Part shown: positions 10,236 to 19,122 of the stretch, in pieces | Layout: every line of letters starts with the position of its first letter | How positions within the stretch are numbered: position 1 is the stretch's first letter | NCBI GenBank assembly: GCA_032718475.1 | Contig: JAUCBJ010001673.1 | Span: 1 to 31,995 of the forward strand | DNA length: 31,995 nt | Direction: 5' to 3' | Source: Nemertoderma westbladi | Lineage: Eukaryota > Xenacoelomorpha > Nemertodermatida > Nemertodermatidae | Program-made: the position numbers and the translations under genes | Notes under the pieces: model-generated | Database searches by the model: none | Told to the model about the DNA's origin: nothing | What the model saw: only the letters and a program-made list of their open reading frames with translations

Positions 10236-11689
10236 TAGACCTGGAAATACTATCTGATACCTTGTATGTCCGCAATTTACATCCTCATGGCCTACAATCT
10301 GTCAATACCATCATATGCTGCCACTGTGCTCAACCCTACAGTACTTGGCCGTCTTTAACCACTCACTCACTACAATAAAAGGTTGGTGTATATTAACCAT
10401 GAACCATCACTCCCGTATTATTATAGATACCAGATTTTCACGATCTCAATAGTTGATATCTATTTCATAATGGATAATAATAGTTTATATTAATTAATAT
10501 TATTTGAGATGAAAAATTTTAATTGTAACCATTTTGAGGGACTTGGGATGGTGATTCAGAGAAACTAATTCTATTAATTGTGGCACTAATAGTAGTCTAG
10601 TAGTGTCTATAAACTCGGCAAAATCCGGGGTATTTTCCATATTTAAACTGATCTACAGAGGAACCTTACCCAATGGAGAGTTGCAAAAAATTTAAAGAGG
10701 TTTAAGAATATAAATAATATAATAATACAGTATTTTAGTTGTAAAAGCACGTGAATTTAATCACTCCTTAAACCAGTATTTATTGTAATTATAACATAAA
10801 TGCCAATGAACCAATGAATACTTTATAAATAATTATATAGCCAATAATGTAATAATATAATAAATAAAGAGGTATACCTAGAGTCTTTCACCCCACAAAC
10901 TACCCAAAACCATACAATCAGGACATTAAGCCCATAATAGTACTCAGCCACTAAGGCCATCAAAAAGCTCAAACAAAACAAACGGAAACAACTTAAACAA
11001 AACGCAAACTACAAACTACAAACAAACATGTTAACATGGTCAACATACAGGTATATAACGCAACCCTATCCCTAAACTTAACCGCCCTACACTAAATGAT
11101 ACCGGTATTACACTGCACGAAAGCTAAGCATATTAATCTATAATAAAATATATGACATTTTTGCCGCCGCAAAAGGGAGAACTAAGGCAAAAGTAATTAA
11201 TTTATCAAAAATATGGTTGCGTTTCGGTGTCTGAAACGACACCGAAACTGCTGCTAAAGCTAATCTATACTGCTAATCTCCGACACCAAGTCAGCTGGAC
11301 AGGGAATTAGCCAATTCCTATCTATACTGCACCAATACCCTAAAGTAATTGAACCAATCAACTCAGTTACCAACTATACCAAACAGACGCCAGTGAAACC
11401 ATAAAAATAGGCCTATGGTAATAAAGGGAGATAATGAGAGTGAATCACACCTAATTTGTACATACAGTAGTAACAATAAAGACCGGGTTTGCCATTTTTT
11501 CCATGTGAGGTGAGCTGAATTCCATGAAACCGAATGAATACAGGAGTATCTTTAGTGAAATTAACATTTTCGCTGGATGAAACTTTTCAAAAATGCATTA
11601 TTTGAATCCAAATTTTGACCATCTTTCCTTTAGTACCCTGAAAGTACTACTACTACGATCGGCATGCTGCATTGCTGCTGTATTATATA
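10236..11689. other. Non-coding stretch, no gene recognised
   Basis: AT-rich sequence without credible coding regions. The only clear structure is a perfect hairpin at 11221-11248. Confidence 0.55.
11221..11248. repeat. Perfect 11-bp stem-loop
   Basis: GTTTCGGTGTC and its exact complement GACACCGAAAC are separated by TGAAAC. No neighbouring gene end explains it as a terminator. Confidence 0.7.
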
Positions 11690-12205
11690 CATATTACATA
11701 TACATTAAGAATGCTGTGCCGGCTTGTCGACAACTCCCTATTAACCATGACATTTGCTAGATCAAGGCTATCGTCTTTTAAGAAACGTTTCAAGAAAGTC
11801 ATGGGCTGTCCAGTCCACCATGCTTATTCACTCCATGAGGCCGCCAAAGCACAAGATTAAGCACTGGCTGGTCCTCATGGCGAAAGCAATGTCCTGCAAA
11901 GCGGAGGCAGTTACGTTCAAGTGTCAAGCTAGGGGAGAGTAATGGAACACCTCCAATGTTGCATAGAGTCTGGTTGGAGATGTGTTCATTGTACTTGACA
12001 CAATGAAGCGTAGCATTCTTGTGAATGTGCCATCCAGAGATTTGGTGTCCTCGGCAGTTAGAGCCCAGCATGGACTCCCATAGAGGAGTACTGGAACTAC
12101 TGCTGCTCTACATAATCGAACCATAAGGTTCCGTTTTATTCCATGGGACTTCCAAATCCTGGACAGACTATCGTAAGTAACCAACATGTAGACCCCCCAA
12201 TGCCC
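11690..12205 (-). pseudogene. 3' end of an RTE-like LINE ORF (broken)
   Basis: Minus-strand C-terminal part of a non-LTR retrotransposon polyprotein. Visible blocks are SLSRIWKSHGIK, RAAVVPVLLYGSPCWALT, LDGTFTRMLRF, then after a frame change near 11950 LRFAGHCFRHEDQPV and LVLWRPHGVNKHGG. After another change, FLKRFLKDDSLDLANV ends at a stop near 11690. These match the conserved region downstream of the RT in RTE-like elements. RT and endonuclease are absent, so this is a 5'-truncated copy. It lies within about 15 bp of the GPCR stop codon, in the receptor's probable 3' UTR and in the same orientation. Confidence 0.78.
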
Positions 12206-12207
12206 CC

Positions 12208-12814
12208 TTAATGTATCCCACACTTCAATTTTAGTCTATTATAGACATACAAAGCTTCCTTCCTAATGTTGGCACTGAAACTGAATACAATAATAGGGTT
12301 AGCTAAGAAGTCAAACATGGGAAAGAGTGTACTTGTTAAATGGTATATTAGAAATTGCTTAGAATTCAACAATTCTGCATTTACTTTGTCCCCTAATGTG
12401 TATATAATACTCTGAGATAAATAAGATAAACCAAAAACGATTGTAATTGTAAACAACATCATTGTTGATCGATACGTGTTGATTTTACGCTTTTGACTTT
12501 GTGTGGTGTCTTGTGATGGTCTCCTACACCCTCCACTGATCATAATAACATGCTTGTCGGCTTTATTAGCGAGTTTGATCGCTATAGCAGAGTACAGAAG
12601 TATCATTGTTGTCAATGCTGCCAGGAAACTATAGTGGTAGGTAGATTGTGAAATGGAATAGGATAAAAGGATTACCTCTGTATCTGTGGTATGAGTAATG
12701 GACACAAGTACCCAAATTGAAGACAACAGTGCCACCGACATACACAAGCCTATCAAAGCCATGGCGACCTTTATACTTGGCCCTTGGCTGAAAGGTCTAA
12801 ATACCACTCGAAAT
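12208..12814 (-). CDS. GPCR gene, exon 2 (TM4-TM7 and stop)
   Basis: Second exon of a rhodopsin-like G-protein-coupled receptor, a seven-helix membrane protein that signals through G proteins. The acceptor is strong: a pyrimidine tract and CAG end at 12815, and the exon begins with the base that completes the Arg codon split in exon 1. Reading on gives FRVVFRPF, the usual intracellular loop 2 start. TM4 includes IKVAMALIGLCMSVALLSS, TM5 FLAALTTMILLYSAIAI, TM6 MMLFTITIVFGLSYLSQ, and TM7 FPMFDFLANPIIVF, where NPIIVF stands for NPxxY. A short basic tail ends at the stop 12210-12208. The CWxP motif of TM6 is missing. The spliced protein would be about 330 residues. Ligand unknown; an orphan or chemosensory-type receptor is possible. 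Confidence 0.82.
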
Positions 12815-12819
12815 CTGAA

Positions 12820-13280
12820 AAACAAAAAAATAATTTCTTTAAGATACACGATCATTCAGTCAGTAGCTAGAAATAAATTTAAATCTTTTTTTTCGGATCC
12901 AAAGTGGATCCAAAGCCTAAATGGGTTGACGTTTGACTGTATTATCTCTCTGGGTACCCCTTTACCTGTTATCCTGTCAGAAGCCAACCCATTCCTGATT
13001 GTGCAACATTTTTTGTGTAACTAGATCCAAATCAAAAGCAACCAAAAGCTACCAAAAACTACCATAAATATTTGCAAAAGCGACTGAAAGAGAGCCAAAT
13101 AAGAAAGTTAATTTCATGTTTATTGGCTGATTTGTAGAAAGTTAACCTTGTATGTTTACAAAGTGGCGGCCGAAACACCAATAACTAAAGTTTCATATAA
13201 CCGTAAACCTGCCCGTGCCCATTGACCTGAAGGCCAATTAGAAGCGAAATTCCAAGCGAAATTCCACAAATTTTATTTGA
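12820..13280. other. Intronic flank, no gene seen
   Basis: Intron sequence between the exon 2 acceptor and the RT/nuclease element. It contains small duplications such as GGATCCAAA (12895-12912) and AGCGAAATTCCA (13243-13266). No coding region supported. Confidence 0.5.
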
Positions 13281-14437
13281 TTGGTGGTAGAAAGCGTCAT
13301 GTCATGTCTTAGTGATAGGGCTATATGGCACTTTTCTGGTCGTTCGCTCACCACTGAACCAATGGCTGCTGTGTGTACTCCAGAGGTCGTGAGGAAACTG
13401 GTTGGTTCTTTCCCTTGTGGCAGTGTAGGGAGGCCTGATGGGATGAGACCCCAGATTATCAAAGACCTGATTGATCCATCTACCAGAGAGGCAGGAAATC
13501 GTCTCGTAGGAGCACTGTGTAAGTTCTTGGACAATGGTGGAAAAAAAATTAAAAAAATGTTGGAAAACGGGCAGGATTTGACCAATTGCCATTGGAAACA
13601 CGCTGCGCCGCCTGAGTAGTAAATATGCCGGACACCTAATAAAGGATCAACGAGTACAATCTTATGGCGCGACCCAACTTGGTGTAGGAATCAAAAATGG
13701 TGCTGAAGCAGCCGCACACGCAACCAGGTCAATGACGACGATGCTGAACGACCACAACATGGTGTTGCTGAAGGTAGATTTTACGAATGCCTTCAACTCC
13801 CTCCGCCGAGATTCCATCCTGGAGACTGTCTCTGAGAGTTATCCTGTTAAATACAATTACACTGAATCGGCCTGTGGGAACTCCAGCGTATAAAGTCTGA
13901 GGAAGGTCTTCACCAGGGTGACCCAGAGGGGCCGAGTCTGTTAGGGGACACGATCAACCCCTTCATACAATCTCTTGAGTCGCCTTTCAATGTGTGGTTC
14001 CTTGATGATGGGAAAACCCCACAGTCGTCGTCCTGGAAGACCTGAAAACCATCATTTCCGAAGTGAAGAAGCGAGGGTTGGAGGTCAACCCGTCTAAGTG
14101 CGAACTGCTATTCCTTGGGCCTGTCACAAATGATGAAAGAATTTGTATCCAGGCTGAGTTCAATGCCGTTTGTACTGGGATTCAATTCCCAAAACCGAGA
14201 ACCTTGTAACAATCGAGCACCAATCGGGACAACAGCCATCCAAGACTGCCTCAATAGCAAGGTGAGTGACTTGGCTACACTCAGAAGTCGCCTTCATCTT
14301 ATGGACAGCCACCACGCTTTCTTTCTTTCCTTCGCTATTCCCAGGTTATTATACTTCCTCCGAACGGCCCCGTGTTTTACCTTCTCTAAACTCCTATCGA
14401 GCTATGATGACTCACTGTGTAGCTATTGTTGTAGCTA
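13281..14437 (+). pseudogene. Retroelement RT, left half, split by the LTR element
   Basis: Decayed reverse transcriptase in several frames. The first segment (13281-13619) has SFPCGSVGRPDGMRPQII, the usual block before the RT in this family. The next (about 13580-13893) has LRRLSSKYAG, TQLGVGIKNGAEAAAHATRS and motif A as LLKVDFTNAFNSLRRD. Then LHQGDPEGP near 13908 (motif B) and FNVWFLDDGK near 13987 (catalytic LDD), GLEVNPSKCELLFLGP, and finally LLYFLRTAPCF in the thumb region before the LTR insertion at 14437/14438. Stops and frame changes make it a pseudogene. The rest lies 11.6 kb away at 26056-26822. Confidence 0.8.
14433..14437. repeat. Target-site duplication AGCTA (left)
   Basis: Five bases directly before the TGTA end of the left LTR, identical to 26051-26055. 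Five bases fits the usual TSD length for BEL/Pao elements. Confidence 0.85.
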
Positions 14438-15628
14438 TGTATGCGCTTTTGAAGACCTTTAGCAGTTTAACCTGCCAAAATTTATATGTCTTTTGGTTTA
14501 TAAATAGACTTTAGAAATTGACAAATATTTAATACCAATAAACACAACATTAGCAGAAGCCAGCCTAGTGCGCGTCCATTCACCCGCTGGATATACCCGG
14601 GAGACTGGATTCTGAGGGCTTAGATTATTATTGCAGTGTAAGCTTACTGTATTATTCGATTGATCGTTAATAAATAATTTCTGACTAATATTATTCACTT
14701 TCGGGAAATATTAACAGTTCCTTTAGGACGTGGCGCTCTATCTAGGTAAACAGAGATATGACTTGTACTAAACACAACGGTAAGTCGGTAAGGCTTATGA
14801 TTCACGTATGAGGCGCATTCTTTAGGAAATGCTTAGTTATCAGTCACAATCATGCACACTACCGGTAACACACAATACTGCTCACTAATTTGCCGACCGT
14901 CAATGAATTTTATCATATATAAAGAGAACAGCAACTGACTCATGTAGTGCTTATCAAATAGCATTAAATTCACTACAAACCACAATAATATAAGTCGCAA
15001 TCGCTATATGTAACCTGTCTCTCTAACCTGTAGTGTATCAAGAAAATTGGGAAATTTGGGTTCTTTATAAATGTTCTCCAAATAATATTCAACCAACTGA
15101 TACAAAATATGACAACAGTAAAAAGCATTAAGACGGTAGGTTAAGATATGATATGACAAGTGATTGTTATGTTATGGACCGTTATGACTGATAACAGTTA
15201 TACGCTCTATAATCTAAGCCTACTAATGTTTCTTCTAAAGTCTGAAACGAATTGACTCTAGAGCCGGTGTTCCTGGCCTAGATAGAAACAACACAACAGT
15301 ATCAAGAAAAACAGTAAGACTGAACACTCCTAGCACGATCTGCCAAATATCTCCACATCGACAGAAAAAATCGCTCTGATTGGCTGTTAAGCTAAACAAA
15401 GAACCATGTGTCCAATGGCCGTTTCCATGTCAGCAACCAGCTGTTAGATGTCGTAATCTGAATCATCAAGGCTAAGCTGTGCCAGGGTATTTGACGCATT
15501 GCGGGTTTTTTGCCTTACCATGTCCGCCAAAGCACACATACAGAAGAATGACTTTTATGTCCGTTAAAACACCTATAACGGTACTTTGTGGACGAGGGGG
15601 ACTGATTCTATCCGCAAAAGCTTTTACA
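14438..15628 (-). repeat. 3' LTR (left copy), 1191 bp
   Basis: By direct reading, it differs from 24864-26050 by about five substitutions plus a 5-bp (AAGCT) insertion near 15472 and one missing G near 15052. That is about 0.4 percent substitution, which indicates a recent insertion. Confidence 0.93.
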
Positions 15629-15706
15629 CCGCTCCCAGAAAATGGGATTCAAGTTTATAAATATACAAAAATCACAGTTTCTAATATATGTAAATACTCT
15701 AAACAG

Positions 15707-16429
15707 TTAGCCTTTCTTGCGCGGACGGCGTTTACGCAGTTTTTTAAAACTGGCCAGAGTCCTTTTCTCTTTGGGGCGAGCCACCTTACAAGGAGGGCTA
15801 TAACTCCTGGGTGAAGTGCCGGGTTGATTGACATCAACGTCGGGGGAGCGGGGTCTAACGGCTTTGAGAGCGCGTTTTAAGACAGCCGCTCTTACGGGTC
15901 CTTTACGAGTGGTCTGAACGAGAGCCGTGGGTGGACCATAGGCAGTTAGAAACCTCCGGGGTTTAATGGTTCTTTCCAACTCGCGTTCGCGGGCTCGGTA
16001 TTCGTAAGGCCGTCGATATACTTCCTGTAACTCGGGGTGTGAGTTAACAAATAAGTCTCCATAGTCCGGATCCTGACGGATATAATTGATTAAGTTATAG
16101 GAATGAAGGTCGCTAGGATTAACACTCCTGAGAAATTTGCGTACGAACTTGGTTGAAATACATTCTCCGACGCGCTTCAGTAGTTCGTAACTCGATATGC
16201 GTGATTTCTGTTCGACAGAAGCGAATAGATAAGGATGGAACGCATAAACTCCTTCGTAAGCGCGTCCAGGATAATAGCGATGGCGCGAATCACAATGTAA
16301 ATCAGCGTTCGCTTCCCATGCTCTGATGTAACGTAGTATGATCATTTCATCTACGCTTTCCAAATCGTGATTAAAAGGGCAATCGAAACTGGCGTGTCCC
16401 TTTAGTTGACAATGGTGACATTGAGTCAT
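15707..16429 (-). CDS. Accessory ORF of LTR element: CCHC knuckle, basic tail
   Basis: Not recognised as any known family. It is an open frame of about 240 codons from the ATG at 16429 to a stop 79 bp before the 3' LTR, the place where env-like genes sit in some LTR elements. Residues near the start, CHHCQLKGHASFDC, fit the CX2CX4HX4C zinc knuckle of nucleic-acid-binding proteins. The middle is rich in Tyr, Arg and acidic residues. The last 70 residues are strongly basic, ending FKKLRKRRPRKKG. I see no signal peptide or membrane segment, so it does not look like an envelope. The frame stays open upstream to about 16483 and probably once joined the frame of 16698-17096 through a 1-base change near 16440. 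Inferred role: RNA or DNA binding. Confidence 0.6.
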   Translation of the reverse strand: MTQCHHCQLKGHASFDCPFNHDLESVDEMIILRYIRAWEANADLHCDSRHRYYPGRAYEGVYAFHPYLFASVEQKSRISSYELLKRVGECISTKFVRKFLRSVNPSDLHSYNLINYIRQDPDYGDLFVNSHPELQEVYRRPYEYRARERELERTIKPRRFLTAYGPPTALVQTTRKGPVRAAVLKRALKAVRPRSPDVDVNQPGTSPRSYSPPCKVARPKEKRTLASFKKLRKRRPRKKG

Positions 16430-16439
16430 AAATTGAGGG

Positions 16440-16697
16440 CAAACCGCAAAAAATGTGCAAGTTATTGAGTCTGCAATACGCACAATAAATTTCCATCACC
16501 GGTTGTTCGTGGAAATAGGAACAGCGGACGTTTGTGTCCATGGGCGTAACATGGTCTCTCGATGCGCATAACCGACAACGTTGCCGAGAAACATAGTTGG
16601 CATGGCGATAATTGTACGCAGTGAGACACTGTGGACCTTGATACCATTCTAGGATGTAATCGTTGTCGCTGTTCCGGGCGCGATAGGCTGAATCTCC
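16440..16697 (-). pseudogene. Cys/His-rich middle of the accessory region
   Basis: In the same frame as the ORF ending at 16698, the sequence stays open after the TGA. It encodes a Cys/His-rich stretch with CRLCASRDH, then CSYFHEQ, then CAYCRLNNLHIFC. Closely spaced Cys pairs followed by His and Cys suggest zinc-binding units. The reading ends where the downstream CCHC-knuckle frame takes over. This supports one longer ancestral coding region broken by one stop and one frameshift. Confidence 0.5.
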
Positions 16698-17096
16698 TCA
16701 GATTCTAGGCATATTGGTTCGTCTTCCCAGTCTGTTACGAATAGAATTTTCGTGATCTATTCTCGGTTTATCGTTACGACTCTGCTGGGTATGATATTTA
16801 AATAGAACCATTTCCCTTTCGGTGTCTACATCGTCCGTATCATGTAAATCGATAGGATGGCCGGTAGTTAGGAAGTCCATATACGTACTATTACGATGCG
16901 TATAGCAAGCGGTGAATTTTCGATAGTCCAATTCACGCGTAAGTTGCTCTTGGGACATCGGCGGTTCGATATAACGACCATCGTCCTCCGTAATGGTTGG
17001 ATCGGTTTCACCGCGTATCAAGCTATCCACAAATGCTTGTAAAGGTAGAGTATATCGCTCCCTGATACCAAGATCATCTTCTATCAACTCCGTCAT
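16698..17096 (-). CDS. Accessory ORF of LTR element, acidic N-terminal part
   Basis: 132 codons from a good ATG at 17096 to TGA at 16700-16698. No family recognised. The protein is acidic in its first two thirds (for example IEDDLGIRERYTL and HDTDDVDTEREM) and basic at the end (NRLGRRTNMPRI). No hydrophobic segments. It lies 1.6 kb downstream of the pol remnant and just upstream of the Cys/His-rich stretch, with which it shares a frame. It is probably the N-terminal part of one accessory protein rather than a separate gene. Confidence 0.5.
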   Translation of the reverse strand: MTELIEDDLGIRERYTLPLQAFVDSLIRGETDPTITEDDGRYIEPPMSQEQLTRELDYRKFTACYTHRNSTYMDFLTTGHPIDLHDTDDVDTEREMVLFKYHTQQSRNDKPRIDHENSIRNRLGRRTNMPRI

Positions 17097-18720
17097 ATCT
17101 GCTATCTGAGTTTATTAATATCGAAATGAGTTTATGTTTAGGCGAGCGGACGTCGCTGCCTACCTCTCTTTGCCCCCGGACAGTGGGATTCTCAGCGCCG
17201 ATGTACCGTCGTCGCGGTGTTTACGCCAACATGTAGCAACAGCACGACAACGATAACCGGCACAAGTCACTCCACTGTCCGTCCCAAAGGCTTGAATCCA
17301 CTTTAGGTTCTTTCTATAGGAGAGTTGGGCTACTTTTACAATTGCGACTAGCTACTGTAAACATACTTTAGCAGTAACATTCACCTATAAACGCACAAAT
17401 TCCACACAACTGTCACCAATTGTACACATACAGGCCATTTGTCCGTTAGTCAGTGCCTTCCAGAATGTCACGTTATTACTGTGTATCTTTGGATACTAAC
17501 AGTGTGCTATGTATTCTCTATGCTATGCAATGTGACAAGCTTTCTATTGTTCCTTTAACTTGCTTCTAATTCTAGCGTGGGTGTTGCTATGGTGACATTA
17601 TGGAAAGCTAGCGGTAGAATTAGGGTAATTCTCATGCATACAGATCTGGAATGCTATTTAATAGTAATTCTTTAATTGTCAATATCCTCTTTATACATGA
17701 TTTTATTAATTTTATCGGCTATTGACTATATATTGGAGATTCTCGCACTCTAATACACTCAATAGGATGAATCTCCGCTCCCATGATCTATTAATTAATG
17801 GAATTTTGGGAATGTTATAAATTGCACAAAATGACAATTTATGAAATTCATTTAAAATATGAATTTAAATTTATTCCCGTGAATTTTATTATTTGATAGT
17901 ACAATTGACACAATTTGATTCCAGAGTAGGTCTGGGGACATAGGATCCTTAATTCTATGAAAATTGTCTTTTAAGAGTATCTGTAAGTGCTACGATATCT
18001 TAATTGACTAGAAATTTTAAAGGATCTGAATTTTACATATTTTAATAAATATTAAGTTAATATTTAAGATAGGCACCTATTTATTCCAGAACTTGTCTGG
18101 GGACGTTAACCACTGATTCTAGAATTTGTCTTTCAAATATATCGGTGGGTGCCGCGATATCTTAATCGACTAGAATTACAGATGGTCAAAAGGTTTAACA
18201 GATTTATTTGCGTTTTACGCTACTGTTATAGGGACATCACGCTACTATATGTATTATTATATATGGTATGAGAGCAATATCGCACGAAGCAATGTCAGTG
18301 TGAAGAGGCAAGTCGTTTCCAAGGTCTACCCAGAGCTTGGTTTAGCCGAGACACGAGGATCTGAACTTTGCATTCCTAATACTCTGCCTACCAATAATAC
18401 TTAAGTATAATAGGAGCTTTATTGTACTTTAATAAGTACGGACATTTCATCTTACTGTAGTCACGTATTTATAATATGATACGGAGGAAAGAGAAAAAAT
18501 AATTATTTCTCGCCGTCGCACTAAATAGATTATAATAAGTAATTACGTACGTAATAAACACTAATATATTGCACTAATCTACTAAATAATCACTAAAATA
18601 ACATTCTACTAAATAAAATTAAAGGAAACGATTATAATAAAATTACATAATAATACATACATAAATATAAAATAAAAACAAATATAAAATGATATAGTCA
18701 CACGCCCACTCCACATGCTA
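17097..18720 (-). other. Non-coding spacer of LTR element between pol and accessory region
   Basis: No coding region. It contains an imperfect direct repeat of about 105 bp, at about 17917-18022 and 18082-18183 (offset 165 bp), sharing TCTGGGGAC and GATATCTTAAT-GACTAGAA. Integrase would be expected here in a full BEL/Pao element and is absent. Confidence 0.6.
17917..18183. repeat. Imperfect direct repeat, offset 165 bp
   Basis: Two copies, each about 100 bp, begin with ATTCCAGA, include GTCTGGGGAC and end with CGATATCTTAAT and GACTAGAA. They are diverged. Confidence 0.6.
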
Positions 18721-19113
18721 TCATGTTATGGAGTCCCTAGATATTTGTCGGATTAGGGAAGTGGTCGTAGGAAGAGTATCTTGCCTTCCATAGTTTCCGG
18801 ACAGTTTTCGGTCTCTTTCCAGTAAACATAAACGACTAGCTGGGCGATTGAGTTGTTGTGTTACTTTCTCCGCTCCCTTGGCCTGTCTAATCTCCGCCGT
18901 GGTAAGATGAGGAGGCCATTCTTCTTCTTCTTTACTTAAGAAGTCGGATCCACCTAACCAGCTTGGAGTATCTATCAGTTCTTGAGGAGTTGCTCCTCTG
19001 GAAGCGATGTCGGCTGGATTAATCGTCCCAAGGTAATGTCTCCATTGATCTACATTGGAGTTAATATCGTCATTATCTGAGGAGTATGTTGTTCCCTCAG
19101 TTGGATCGTCCAC
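18721..19113 (-). pseudogene. BEL/Pao pol remnant (end of RNase H region)
   Basis: 130 codons in the same frame as the Gag-protease ORF, separated from it by a TAG at 19125-19123. WRHYLGTINPADIASRG and PSWLGGSDFLSKEEEEWP are hallmarks of the BEL/Pao Pol region at the end of RNase H. What should precede it (the RT domain, several hundred residues) is missing, as is the integrase after it. A large internal deletion that joined the protease end to the RNase H end is the simplest reading. Confidence 0.8.
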
Positions 19114-19122
19114 ATCACTGCT

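Noticed and set aside
13302-13601. Minus-strand frames over the RT pseudogene
   Set aside because: Antisense shadows of the plus-strand RT blocks.
14498-14698. Open frame repeated at 24924-25124
   Set aside because: Identical because it lies in both LTRs; short and without domain.
15707-16429. Envelope gene
   Set aside because: No signal peptide, membrane segment or cleavage-site pattern; zinc knuckle and basic tail instead.
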